Assembly: GCA_017445025.1 (NCBI GenBank)
Contig: JAFSVJ010000031.1
Location: 1-64,000, forward strand
Direction of reading: 5' to 3'
From: Abditibacteriota bacterium
GTDB taxonomy: Bacteria; Armatimonadota; UBA5829
Length of the DNA stretch: 64,000 nucleotides
Below are positions 17,664-26,238 of this stretch, one piece after another. The notes below the pieces were generated by a model, which saw only the letters and a list, made by a program, of their open reading frames with translations, was not told where the DNA came from and searched no databases. The translations under genes and the position numbers were made by a program. The first letter of the stretch is position 1. Every line of letters begins with the position of its first letter.

Positions 17664-17824
17664 ATATGAAAAAATGTTTTAATATTAAAAGAAGTTCCCG
17701 AAAAAATCAGTGTTTATTTAAAAGATATATATTTTAGAGGGGCTGATGAAAAAAACATTTGTATGATTTTATAACCAAAAAGAAAAGTTTATTTAGTAAA
17801 TCATAAGAAATATATTATTAAAAG

Positions 17825-17847
17825 GAGCCTTTTGGCTCATTTTTTTA
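17825..17847 (+). terminator. Intrinsic terminator after the amidase gene
   Basis: GAGCC (17825-17829), short T-rich loop, GGCTC (17834-17838), A, then eight T. The rest of 17664-18053 holds no recognisable gene. Confidence 0.8.
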
Positions 17848-17920
17848 TTTTTGGCTTAAGAGGTCAATTAATAAACTAACCTTCCTTAAATACCTGTCCT
17901 TATGGGGGGGGTCTTATTAT

Positions 17921-17949
17921 TTGAAAAAAAAAACTATATATGATAAAAT
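17921..17949 (+). promoter_or_regulatory. Probable promoter of the GH106-like operon
   Basis: TTGAAA (17921-17926), 17-bp spacer, TAAAAT (17944-17949), preceded by TGA as an extended -10. It leaves a leader of about 100 nt before ATG 18054. Confidence 0.55.
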
Positions 17950-18053
17950 AATTATGATTGTATATATATTTTATCTTAAAAATACTAAAAAAATCTTAAC
18001 AAACACTAAAAATCTTTTAATAAACTATTTTTCAAAGAAAACCGGAGATTATA

Positions 18054-21050
18054 ATGTTAGACAAAATAAAAAACCCTTCATCCATTATGAGACCGGCGCC
18101 TTTTTGGTCATGGAATGACAAGCTTGACCCGGATGAGTGTCGTCGTCAGATAAAGGAAATGGCTGAAGAAGGCTGGGGATCGTTTTTCATGCACTCTCGT
18201 GTGGGACTTGTGACTCCATACCTTTCAAAAGAATGGTTTGACCTATGTAATATATGTGCCGAAGAGGCAGAAAAATATGGTATGTTCGCATGGCTTTACG
18301 ACGAAGACAAATGGCCCTCAGGTTTTGCCGGCGGTTTAGTGCCACAAAACCCGGAATTCAGAGCCAAAGAGCTTATCCTTCTCAAAAAAGACCAAATCAC
18401 AGAAAATGACACTGTTCTCAAGGAATATGAAAACAAGGGGGCCACTTATTATATTTGTAAGAGAATAGAGCCCTTAGGAAATAAATGGTTTAACTTTGCC
18501 GCATATACAGATCTTATGAGCAGAGATGCTATTAAATATTTTCTTGAAACCACTCATGAGCAATATAAGAAATACTGCGGAGACAAATTCGGAAAATCCA
18601 TTCCGGGATGTTTTACCGATGAGCCTTGTTATCTATTCTACGGTCATGACGGTCAATACAGAACCCCATGGTCCGATTGTCTTCCCTCTTTCTTTGAAAA
18701 GATGCATGGTTATAAAATTGAAGACCAAGTTGAAAAATTATTCTTTGATGTAGAGAATTACAAAAAAATACGATTTGACTATTACAAAGCTTGCACAGCT
18801 CTCTTTAAAGAAAGTTTTACAAAACAGTATTATGATTGGTGCACAGCTAACAATCTAAAATATGTAGGTCACTACATGGCAGAGGATTCTTGTTGGTATC
18901 AAACCCAGTGGGTGGGGGATGTTATGAGCCAATACGAATATATGTCCTGGCCCGGCACAGACAAGCTTTGTCGTCACATAGAGCAAAATGTCACCAACAA
19001 GCAAGCTTCTACCGTTGCAGACCAATTAAATAAAGAAAGAGCTTTCTCCGAAGTTTTCGGGTGTCAAGGCGGACAGGTTTCTTTCTTTGAGAGAAAGTGG
19101 GTTGGGGACTGGCAAACTGTCCTCGGTATCAACTTTGTAAACCATCATCTCTCCCTCTACTCCATGCGTGGTGAAAGGAAGAGAGACTATCCCGCCAACC
19201 TTTTCTACCAACAGCCTTGGTGGAAGGAAGAAAAATACTTGTCAGATTACTTTGCTCGTATTTGTGCCTTTGGTGCCGAAGGAAAGAGAGATGTTTCTGT
19301 TCTCTTATTCCAGCCCCTAACCACAGTATGGTGTAATTATTCTCCCATGCACATGGATACAAGTAATTTTGATACATCTTGTCTTCTTGAGAAATCCTTT
19401 GATATTCCTTTTGCCACGGCAGCAAAGAGATTTATGGATGAAAAATTGGATTATCACTTTGGTAACGAGGAAATTATGTCCAAATACGCCAAAGTTTCCG
19501 GTGACAGAATTGTTATTAACGATTACTCATATTCAGTTGTGTTTGTGCCACCTATCGAAAACATGACTTCTTCCACATATGAGTTATTTAAAGAATTTTC
19601 TCAAAATGGCGGTAAGCTTATCTTTACGGAGGGGCTCCCAACCATGATAGACGGAGAAGAGGCAGAGATTTCCTTTGATAACTATCAAATAGGAATGGAC
19701 CTTAACGACTCCATAAAAATGGCTAAAGATGCATATACCCCTGATATAAAGATAGAGGACAGAGCCTTATTCTTTCAAAAGAGGGAGGACTGCAACTGCC
19801 CCGAGATATGGTGTCACGCCAGAGAAGTGGAAGGCTCCAAGAGATATTTCTTGGCAAATACCAACGAAAAGAGAATAATAGATGCCAAGATTACCATAGA
19901 TACTGATAAGCCTGTAGCTGTTTTGGACACCTTTGACGGATCATTATACAAAGCTAAGTCCAATGTTATGGAATGCACATTTGCAAAGGCGGGCTCTTTG
20001 CTGATAGTGGTGGGAGATGAAGCAAAGGAAGCCACAGAACTCTGTCCGCCTGTTATAGGTTCCGGCGTTTGCTTTGCAGATCTTTCAGGGGAGTTGCCTG
20101 TTGCCACCATTAACAACTTTGAAACAAAGGTGTTAGACAAAAATGTTCTTTTGTTAAATGAGATAAAACTTAGTATGAACGGAGAGGTTTACGAAGGCCC
20201 TATTTGCGGTTCTTGGTTTACTCTCTTTTATGAGGCTCCCGACGGATGCCCATACATAGCCCAATATTCTTTTGATTCTGCCATAGAGATTGAAAACTGT
20301 TTCCTTGCCATGGAAGTGGCAGAAAACAACGATGAAATTCTCTTTAACGGAGTGCCAGTAAAGCCTCTTAAAAAATATGGTGAAATGGGTGCTTTCTCAC
20401 CTGAAAAGAGTTGGCTGGATGTTAACTTTACAAAAGTTCCTCTTCCAAAAATCAAAATAGGAACCAACACCATTACCATAACAGGTAAAAAGATAAACAA
20501 CATTACAGGTCCCGGCTTCCACGACAAAATTCATGTTCCCATAGAGGAGTATCACCCAACTGAGGTGGAAGAAGCTTATATAGTAGGTGATTTTTCACTT
20601 CTAAAAGTATCTGATGGGAAATTTGTAATTGTAAACAAACAAGAGCCTGACCATAAAAACATTACAGACTCCGGATATCCTTTCTATATAGGAAAGGTGT
20701 CTTTGAAGAGTTGGTTTGAGGCAGACAAACTTGTGGGTAAAAAATATTATATAAAGCTTATGGATGCTTATAAATCCTCCGCAGAGGTCATTGTAAACGG
20801 TAAAAAGTGTGGTGTGGGGATTTTTGATAACGATATGATAGACATAACAGAGGCTATGAAGATGGGGCACAACGATGTGGAAATAATATTTGCCACCACT
20901 CTTGTAAACTGTTTCGGGCCTAACAGAAACTACTTGATAAAGGATATGAAGGGAATAAGTCCCGGTCTCTTTATCTCAATGGATATGTTCCATAATTCTT
21001 ATGAGTTGTTCCAATATGGAATAGGAAGTTATTCCGTTTGGGAAATATGA
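18054..21050 (+). CDS. GH106-type alpha-L-rhamnosidase-like glycosidase, intracellular
   Basis: 998 residues. The N-terminus carries the GH106 signature (RPAPFWSWNDKLDPDECRRQ, then EEGWGSFFMHSRVGLVTPYL and WLYDEDKWPSGFAGG), followed by a long barrel with GCFTDEPCYLFYGHDG and YVGHYMAEDS, and C-terminal beta-sandwich domains (YYIKLMDAYKSSAEVIVNGK; NDVEIIFATTLVNCFGPNRN). No signal peptide, so a cytosolic enzyme acting on imported oligosaccharides. GH106 enzymes are alpha-L-rhamnosidases, but distant members are uncharacterised, so the sugar is inferred. First gene of a four-gene operon; GGAG ribosome site. Confidence 0.7.
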   Translation: MLDKIKNPSSIMRPAPFWSWNDKLDPDECRRQIKEMAEEGWGSFFMHSRVGLVTPYLSKEWFDLCNICAEEAEKYGMFAWLYDEDKWPSGFAGGLVPQNPEFRAKELILLKKDQITENDTVLKEYENKGATYYICKRIEPLGNKWFNFAAYTDLMSRDAIKYFLETTHEQYKKYCGDKFGKSIPGCFTDEPCYLFYGHDGQYRTPWSDCLPSFFEKMHGYKIEDQVEKLFFDVENYKKIRFDYYKACTALFKESFTKQYYDWCTANNLKYVGHYMAEDSCWYQTQWVGDVMSQYEYMSWPGTDKLCRHIEQNVTNKQASTVADQLNKERAFSEVFGCQGGQVSFFERKWVGDWQTVLGINFVNHHLSLYSMRGERKRDYPANLFYQQPWWKEEKYLSDYFARICAFGAEGKRDVSVLLFQPLTTVWCNYSPMHMDTSNFDTSCLLEKSFDIPFATAAKRFMDEKLDYHFGNEEIMSKYAKVSGDRIVINDYSYSVVFVPPIENMTSSTYELFKEFSQNGGKLIFTEGLPTMIDGEEAEISFDNYQIGMDLNDSIKMAKDAYTPDIKIEDRALFFQKREDCNCPEIWCHAREVEGSKRYFLANTNEKRIIDAKITIDTDKPVAVLDTFDGSLYKAKSNVMECTFAKAGSLLIVVGDEAKEATELCPPVIGSGVCFADLSGELPVATINNFETKVLDKNVLLLNEIKLSMNGEVYEGPICGSWFTLFYEAPDGCPYIAQYSFDSAIEIENCFLAMEVAENNDEILFNGVPVKPLKKYGEMGAFSPEKSWLDVNFTKVPLPKIKIGTNTITITGKKINNITGPGFHDKIHVPIEEYHPTEVEEAYIVGDFSLLKVSDGKFVIVNKQEPDHKNITDSGYPFYIGKVSLKSWFEADKLVGKKYYIKLMDAYKSSAEVIVNGKKCGVGIFDNDMIDITEAMKMGHNDVEIIFATTLVNCFGPNRNYLIKDMKGISPGLFISMDMFHNSYELFQYGIGSYSVWEI

Positions 21051-21065
21051 TAAAAGGAAAAAGGT

Positions 21066-23045
21066 ATGAATTGGCATTATAATTGTAATTTTGGTATTCA
21101 TTTTGACCTTCACGCAAGCGAGAAAGATACGGAGCTGGGGGCAAAAATCACTCATGAAAATTTAAAGGAAACTCTCACTCTTATTAATCCGGATTGGATT
21201 CAGTGTGATTGTAAGGGACATGCGGGATATACGGCTTGGCCCACAAAATACGGCTACATGGCTCCCGGAGTTATTCGCAACGCTATGAGAGTCCATGCGG
21301 ATGTGTGCAAGGAGCTTGGTATAAAGCTGGGTATGCATTATAGCGGAGTTATAGACACAAAGGCTTGCACAGAGCATCCCGAGTGGGAGGCAAAGGCTCC
21401 TAAGGGGAAAGACGGAGAAGCTCAAGGGTATTCTTCCGAGATGAAGAGTGTGTGTCCTCACAGCGCCTATTATGATGAGCTTATGATTCCCCAAATGCTG
21501 GAGCTTATAGAAGACTACGATGTAGACGGTTTTTGGGTGGACGGAGACTGCTGGGGGGTTCGCCTATGCTATTGTGACAAATGTTCATCTGAATTTAAGG
21601 AAAAGTATGGTATAGAGCCTCCCACGGACCAAGAGTCTAAAGAGTGGCGACTTTGGACGGACTATCACAGAGACTTGTTTGTTAAAAACACCAACAAGTA
21701 TATAGAGGCTGTTCACGCCAAAAAGAAAGATTGTTTGGTTATTTCCAACTGGATGCTTACTTTCGGAGCTCCCATAGAAAATGTTTTGCACGAAGATTAT
21801 ATATCCGGTGATCTCTCTCACAATTTAGGTCTTCGTTCCGCAGCCTTGGAAGGTCATTTCCTCCCTAACAGAGGCATGGATTGGGACCTTATGGTATGGG
21901 GATTCATGAGTAACGACTTTGGACACTGGACGGCAAAAACTATTCCCCACCTCACTCAAGAATGTGCTTACATAGTGGCTTGTGGCGGTGCCGTCATGAT
22001 ATACGAAACCCCTCACAGAAACGGGCTTATAACAAGGTGGCACGCAGAAGATTACAGAAAGATAGGAGACTTTTTAAAGCCCAGAGCCTTGGTATCACGA
22101 CATTCCAAATCTGTGCCCCAGGTGGCTGTTATTCACAACCCAAATGATTATTGGGACGACACCAATGATGGTGTATATACCATTAATCTTACTCATCCTG
22201 CTTATAAAAGACATATAGGTGCCGGCACCCTTCTTAACGAATGCCATTATCATTATGACTATGTTATGCCCTCTATGGTAAAGGGTAGATTGAGTGATTA
22301 TAAGGTTGTGGTTCTTCCGGAAGTCTACAAATTAGAAGAAGATTTCTCAGAAGAGATAAGGGAATACGTAAAGGCCGGTGGCTCTCTCCTTGTGACGGGT
22401 CTTAACTGCACAAAGACTATGTCCGACATTTTGGGCGTATCCGGTGAAGAGATTATGAAAGAAGGGTATAACTACCTTTCCGCCGGGAACAGGGTGACCA
22501 CCTTTGGTGATACATTTACCAAGGTGACTCCCACAAGTGCCAAGGTCCTTAAATATATTATGAAAAACCAGATAATAGGGGAGGATGAGACGGAAAACCC
22601 CGCCGTCACGGTAAACCAATACGGAAAAGGTGTTGTTGTGGGCGTCTACTTTAACATGTTTGAATCTGAGGCTGATACTCACTATCCTTTAAACAGAGTT
22701 TTCTTCAAAGAGATTATGGATAATTTCCCTGTAGAGTGGAAAATAAGTGATGTTGAAGCTCCTAACTATGTTCACTTTAACCTGAGAGAGAAAGAGGGAA
22801 AGCTTATAATTAACCTTGTGAACGTGGGAAAGGTGACCACAGCCACAGAGCTGAATAATGTGGATATGGTGGAGAGGATACCCCAGGTGCCCTATCTAAG
22901 ATTTAAGGTGAAGGCAGATAAAGAGCCCACGGGGGTAGAGTTGATTCCCGCACAAACCAATATTGTGACCACCTATAAAGAAGGATATTTAACTGTGGAA
23001 GTTAAGAATTTGGATATTATGGAAAGTGTGGTTATAAATTTATAA
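21066..23045 (+). CDS. GHL6-like glycosidase with GH42-type trimerisation domain
   Basis: 659 residues, cytosolic. The N-terminal barrel begins NWHYNCNFGIHFDLHASEKD and contains WIQCDCKGHAGYTAWPTKYG, GIKLGMHYSG and YDVDGFWVDGDCWGVRLCYC, resembling hypothetical glycosyl hydrolase family 6 (GHL6) and fucosidase-like barrels. Residues ~350-480 look like the beta-galactosidase (GH42) trimerisation domain (YKVVVLPEVYKLEEDFSEEIREYVKAGGSLLVTG is the core span). The stretch FWVDGDCWG offers a candidate catalytic Asp. Sits 15 bases after the GH106-like gene and 12 before the oxidoreductase gene. Substrate unknown. Confidence 0.65.
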   Translation: MNWHYNCNFGIHFDLHASEKDTELGAKITHENLKETLTLINPDWIQCDCKGHAGYTAWPTKYGYMAPGVIRNAMRVHADVCKELGIKLGMHYSGVIDTKACTEHPEWEAKAPKGKDGEAQGYSSEMKSVCPHSAYYDELMIPQMLELIEDYDVDGFWVDGDCWGVRLCYCDKCSSEFKEKYGIEPPTDQESKEWRLWTDYHRDLFVKNTNKYIEAVHAKKKDCLVISNWMLTFGAPIENVLHEDYISGDLSHNLGLRSAALEGHFLPNRGMDWDLMVWGFMSNDFGHWTAKTIPHLTQECAYIVACGGAVMIYETPHRNGLITRWHAEDYRKIGDFLKPRALVSRHSKSVPQVAVIHNPNDYWDDTNDGVYTINLTHPAYKRHIGAGTLLNECHYHYDYVMPSMVKGRLSDYKVVVLPEVYKLEEDFSEEIREYVKAGGSLLVTGLNCTKTMSDILGVSGEEIMKEGYNYLSAGNRVTTFGDTFTKVTPTSAKVLKYIMKNQIIGEDETENPAVTVNQYGKGVVVGVYFNMFESEADTHYPLNRVFFKEIMDNFPVEWKISDVEAPNYVHFNLREKEGKLIINLVNVGKVTTATELNNVDMVERIPQVPYLRFKVKADKEPTGVELIPAQTNIVTTYKEGYLTVEVKNLDIMESVVINL

Positions 23046-23057
23046 ATAGGAGAAAAT

Positions 23058-24137
23058 ATGAAAGTAGGAATTATAGGTTGCGGAGGTATATCTCAGTTTC
23101 ATTTTAAAGGTTATGAAGCTACTGATGCAGAGATTATATGGTGCTGTGATTTAAGAGAAAATGCAGCCAAGAATATGGCTGAAAAGTATGGGGCAAAAGC
23201 TACCTGCGATTTTATGGATGTTGTTAAGGACCCGGAAGTGGATGTTATTAACATTTGTGCCATGACCAACAGTCACAATCAAATAATAAAGGCTGCCGCA
23301 AAAGCCGGGAAGAAAGTTATTTGTGAAAAAACCTTAGGGTTTGATGTGAAGGATGCCTTGGATATTGCCAAGTGCGTGGAAGAGGCGGGAATATGGTTTG
23401 CCACAGCCTATATGAAGAGGTATTTCTCTGCCGTTAAAATGGCAAAAGAGATAATAAGGGAGACAGAGGCAAAGGTTTTATCTGTTTACGCCAGAAGTTT
23501 TCAGCCTTGGTCTACCATGTATGACCCGGATAACGAAGAGATGATTCTCTCTACCAATGGTCTTTTGAAAGGGCACGGCGGAGGTGTTTTGGTATGCGGA
23601 GGAAGTCATATCCTTAATTTACTTCACTATTTCTGCGGACTTCCCGTCTCTGTTTTCGGACAAATGGATTTTGCTCCAAAGGCTACCTTTGACAGAGATG
23701 CCAATGCTATGATAATTTTTGAAAACGGTTCTGTTGCCCACTTTGAAACCATGTGGCATGAGTATAAGAAAGGGGGTTTTGAGAGAAACGGATGGGACGA
23801 GAGACTGGAGATAAACACGGATAAGGGGGTTATTAACTTTGCCACTACCAAGTGGGATGAGCCTGTAAACCCTGTAAGACTTTCATATTTGGACGCAAGA
23901 AGCGGAGAGTATACGGAATATCGTTTTGATGTGGAAAACCCTTTCACCAACGAAATGATTGAACTTAATGAGAGGATTAAGGAGGGCTCACTTCCGAGAA
24001 TAGACCACTGGGACGGGTATATTGTGGATGCCATGATAGACGCCATAACAAGGTCTGCCAAGACGGGCGAACTTATTGATATGATCTGGCCCCCGGAATT
24101 TTTAAAAGTAAAAGATACACACGCAATAGGTAAATAA
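23058..24137 (+). CDS. Gfo/Idh/MocA family NAD(P)-dependent sugar oxidoreductase
   Basis: 359 residues. N-terminal Rossmann fold with VGIIGCGGISQFHFKGY and the family's EKP-type catalytic motif (KKVICEKTLGFDVKDAL). The C-terminal alpha/beta domain has GGGVLVCGGSHILNLLHYFCG, which contains the usual catalytic His/Asp region. Oxidises or reduces a hydroxyl of a sugar, inositol or glycoside. AGGAG ribosome site. Between two glycosidase-like genes and an alcohol dehydrogenase, it probably handles the sugar those enzymes release, or makes a keto-sugar intermediate. Confidence 0.9.
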   Translation: MKVGIIGCGGISQFHFKGYEATDAEIIWCCDLRENAAKNMAEKYGAKATCDFMDVVKDPEVDVINICAMTNSHNQIIKAAAKAGKKVICEKTLGFDVKDALDIAKCVEEAGIWFATAYMKRYFSAVKMAKEIIRETEAKVLSVYARSFQPWSTMYDPDNEEMILSTNGLLKGHGGGVLVCGGSHILNLLHYFCGLPVSVFGQMDFAPKATFDRDANAMIIFENGSVAHFETMWHEYKKGGFERNGWDERLEINTDKGVINFATTKWDEPVNPVRLSYLDARSGEYTEYRFDVENPFTNEMIELNERIKEGSLPRIDHWDGYIVDAMIDAITRSAKTGELIDMIWPPEFLKVKDTHAIGK

Positions 24138-24138
24138 T

Positions 24139-24199
24139 CTGTCCCTCTAAAGCGTTAGCTTTGGGGGGTGGCAGTCCGTAGGACTGACGGGGGGATGGA
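24139..24199 (+). repeat. Double-hairpin element, family A, copy 3
   Basis: CTGTCCCTCTA skeleton with stem 1 AAAGC-GTTA-GCTTT and stem 2 AGTCC-GTA-GGACT, ending GACGGGGGGATGGA. Starts 2 nt after the oxidoreductase stop codon, inside what is otherwise a four-gene operon. Confidence 0.85.
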
Positions 24200-24245
24200 A
24201 ATCCCAAAATTACGGATAGTATCTTATAACAACAAGGAAAAATAT

Positions 24246-25244
24246 ATGAAAAGTAGAAGTTTATTTGTGACAAAACCCTATAATTATGAATTAAAAGAAA
24301 TTGATATGCCGGAGATAGAGCAAGACGAGTGTTTGCTTCAGATAATTTGTTGTGGTATATGTGGGTATGATTTGGAGATTTCAGGCTATTTGGCAGATAA
24401 TCCCACAGCTTTAGGTCATGAGTATGTGGCAAAAGTGTTAAAAGTGGGTGGTGCTGTCACCAATGTGAAAGTGGGGGATCAAGTGACTGCCGAGTCCTGT
24501 ATGGCTTGCGGTTTCTGTGACGATTGCAGAAACGGACGCCCTGATCTTTGCCAATCCACTCCAAAAAAGAATATTTGGAATAATTACGCTCAAGGTTTTG
24601 CCGATTATACCATAGCTCCCGCAAAGGCGCTGGTGGTTTGCAACGATTTGGACCCCATGGATGCGGTCCTCTCTGAGCCTTGCGGAGTGTCCCTTGACCT
24701 TGTAAAAACCGCCGATTTGGACTTAACAGACGATGTCTTGATAGTGGGACAGGGACCTATAGGATCAATGGCTTTGCAAATAGCTGCCCACAAAACCGTG
24801 GGAAAGATATATGTTGTGGACAGACATGAGAAACGCAGAGAAATAGCCCTTAAAAACGGGGCATCTGTGGTTTTTTCTTCCATGGACGACATAGGAGAGG
24901 TGAAGTTTAATAAAGTCCTTCTGACGGCCGTTCCGGAGCTTTTGCCGGAGTGTATAAACCATACAAAATTTGGGGGATATGTGTGCTTCTTGGGCTCCAA
25001 CTTCAAAACAGGGGGGGTGGTGGCAATAGACACTCACCAAGTCCACTTTAATAAACTGCAACTAAGGGCAAGCCACGCCAGCCCCGCCATGTATTTCCCA
25101 CAGGTCCACAAGCTTTTGAAGACAAAGGCTGTGAAGAGTGAAACCATCATAACCCATGTTTACAAATTAGAGGAGTATGAAAAAGCCTTTGGGGAACTCC
25201 TTCATAACAAGGACAACGCCATAAAGGTGGTAATAAAACCATAA
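24246..25244 (+). CDS. Zinc-dependent medium-chain alcohol/polyol dehydrogenase
   Basis: 332 residues from ATG 24246 (AAGGA ribosome site); the frame is open further upstream only through the repeat. Catalytic-zinc region CGICGYD and GHEY, structural-zinc cysteines in CMACGFCDDCRNGRPDLC, and a Rossmann motif IVGQGPIGSMALQIAA. Typical of sorbitol/threonine-dehydrogenase-like MDR proteins that oxidise sugar alcohols or sugars with NAD(P). It ends the GH106-like operon; a family A hairpin element separates it from the oxidoreductase gene, which may tune its expression. Confidence 0.88.
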   Translation: MKSRSLFVTKPYNYELKEIDMPEIEQDECLLQIICCGICGYDLEISGYLADNPTALGHEYVAKVLKVGGAVTNVKVGDQVTAESCMACGFCDDCRNGRPDLCQSTPKKNIWNNYAQGFADYTIAPAKALVVCNDLDPMDAVLSEPCGVSLDLVKTADLDLTDDVLIVGQGPIGSMALQIAAHKTVGKIYVVDRHEKRREIALKNGASVVFSSMDDIGEVKFNKVLLTAVPELLPECINHTKFGGYVCFLGSNFKTGGVVAIDTHQVHFNKLQLRASHASPAMYFPQVHKLLKTKAVKSETIITHVYKLEEYEKAFGELLHNKDNAIKVVIKP

Positions 25245-25249
25245 AAAAA

Positions 25250-25306
25250 CTGCCCCCTAAGCATAAGCTTGGGGGGTATATTTTTGTGAAGCAAAAGACG
25301 GGAGAT
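25250..25306 (+). repeat. Double-hairpin element, family A, copy 4 (slightly eroded)
   Basis: CTGCCCCCTA skeleton, stem 1 AAGC-ATAA-GCTT, stem 2 TTTTG/CAAAA, end GACGGGAGA. Begins 6 nt after the dehydrogenase stop codon and ends in a T-run, so this copy could also act as a terminator. Confidence 0.7.
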
Positions 25307-25313
25307 TTTTTCA

Positions 25314-25362
25314 ATGAAAAATGCAAAATGCATAATGCAAAATTAAATGAAAAATGCACAAT
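25314..25362 (+). repeat. TGCA-rich short tandem repeat block, copy 2
   Basis: Repeated AAAATGCA/ATAATGCA units with an internal AATTAAATG, the same composition as the blocks at 11881-11930 and 48152-48205. Confidence 0.7.
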
Positions 25363-25366
25363 AATT

Positions 25367-25421
25367 GTGGGACTGCGTCCCACTATGGTTGCCGGGCTCT
25401 AAGCTTTGTAGTCGCTCTGTG
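25367..25421 (+). repeat. Hairpin repeat, family B, copy 2
   Basis: GTGGGACTGCGTCCCAC hairpin, then GGTTGCCGGGCTCTAA and a diverged TAGTCGCTCTGTG tail. Confidence 0.65.
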
Positions 25422-25437
25422 TAATTTTAAACGCCGG

Positions 25438-25503
25438 TAAATGTGTCCCCATATTTTCGAAGAAAATGGGGGGTGGCAGTTGCGTCAGAAACTAACGTGG
25501 GAT
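25438..25503 (+). repeat. Double-hairpin element, family A, copy 5 (stem 2 decayed)
   Basis: TAAATGTGTCCCC left end as in the DUF559-flanking copies. Stem 1 ATTTTC-GAA-GAAAAT is intact; stem 2 is reduced to AGTT/AACT and the terminal G-tract is lost. Confidence 0.65.
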
Positions 25504-25633
25504 TAAAATTTCTGACACTCCCATAAACATAGGGATAAAAAACAAGTATTTTGTTCTTTTTGTGCGTAAAATCCGATAATTTGCCAAAAGGTTAAAAAAT
25601 ATATACCTAAAATTAGTAGATTTTCGGAAAAAT

Positions 25634-25643
25634 ATGGTATAAT
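25634..25643 (+). promoter_or_regulatory. Extended -10 promoter of the restriction island
   Basis: TGGTATAAT (extended -10) with TATAAT at 25638-25643; no clear -35. It lies 30 nt before ATG 25674. Confidence 0.6.
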
Positions 25644-25673
25644 ATATATGAAATAAAATAAAAAGGTATGATA

Positions 25674-26237
25674 ATGAAAATAAAAGATATTGCTAGAATT
25701 GTTGTTGGAAAACCCATTAGTCGTTTTACTGAAAAATCCGGCAATCAAGTGTCTATACTTCAGTGTAAAGATTTTACTGACTTTATAGATTTTGATAACA
25801 TGGAAAAGGTTTTTATTAATTCACAAGAGAGGGTGAATTTTGTTGAAAAAGGCGATATTTTAATTAAAACAATGTCCCCTTATAATATATGTGTTTATGA
25901 TTTTGATGATCCTTGTGTTTTAGGTTCAAGTATGTTTTTACTTAAGGTTAAAGAAGAATACAAGAAAATGTATGATTCTTTCTTTTTAGGTTATTTCATT
26001 AGCAAAAACCTTAATCTTAATTTTGTTAGTAGTGATGGAAGAAAAGCGATTTATAAAGAAGCGTTTATAGATTTAGATATTCCAAATATAAATTATTCAT
26101 TACAAAAACATATAGGAGAGGCTTGGGTTAAGAATAGAAGTATATATAGAATTGAACTAGATTTGGCAAAAAAGAATTATACTTATAATTGTAGTTTACT
26201 TGATGAACAATTTGAAAAAATAAGAGGAAATAAATAA
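25674..26237 (+). CDS. Half-length HsdS-like DNA specificity protein
   Basis: 187 residues from ATG 25674; AAGG sits 7 nt upstream, whereas the ATG at 25668 has no room for it. A single target-recognition-type domain: KIKDIARIVVGKPISRF at the start, KGDILIKTMSPYNICVYDF in the middle, and SLQKHIGEAWVKNRSIYRIELDLAKKNY as the closing conserved helix. Full HsdS proteins have two such domains, so this would act as a dimer or as a partner to the adjacent degenerate methylase. The stop is one base before the next ATG. Very AT-rich, like the rest of the island. Confidence 0.7.
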   Translation: MKIKDIARIVVGKPISRFTEKSGNQVSILQCKDFTDFIDFDNMEKVFINSQERVNFVEKGDILIKTMSPYNICVYDFDDPCVLGSSMFLLKVKEEYKKMYDSFFLGYFISKNLNLNFVSSDGRKAIYKEAFIDLDIPNINYSLQKHIGEAWVKNRSIYRIELDLAKKNYTYNCSLLDEQFEKIRGNK

Positions 26238-26238
26238 T

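Noticed and set aside
17664-18053. Possible gene in the gap before the GH106-like operon
   Set aside because: The only open frame (starting near 17921) begins in a poly-A stretch, overlaps the next gene in another frame and has low-complexity Lys/Asn/Ile composition.
23627-24061. Long antisense open frames over the oxidoreductase, dehydrogenase and aminopeptidase genes (for example 23627-24061, 24605-25033 and 15303-15725 on the minus strand)
   Set aside because: They lie wholly opposite well-recognised genes, have no ribosome sites and no recognisable protein features.
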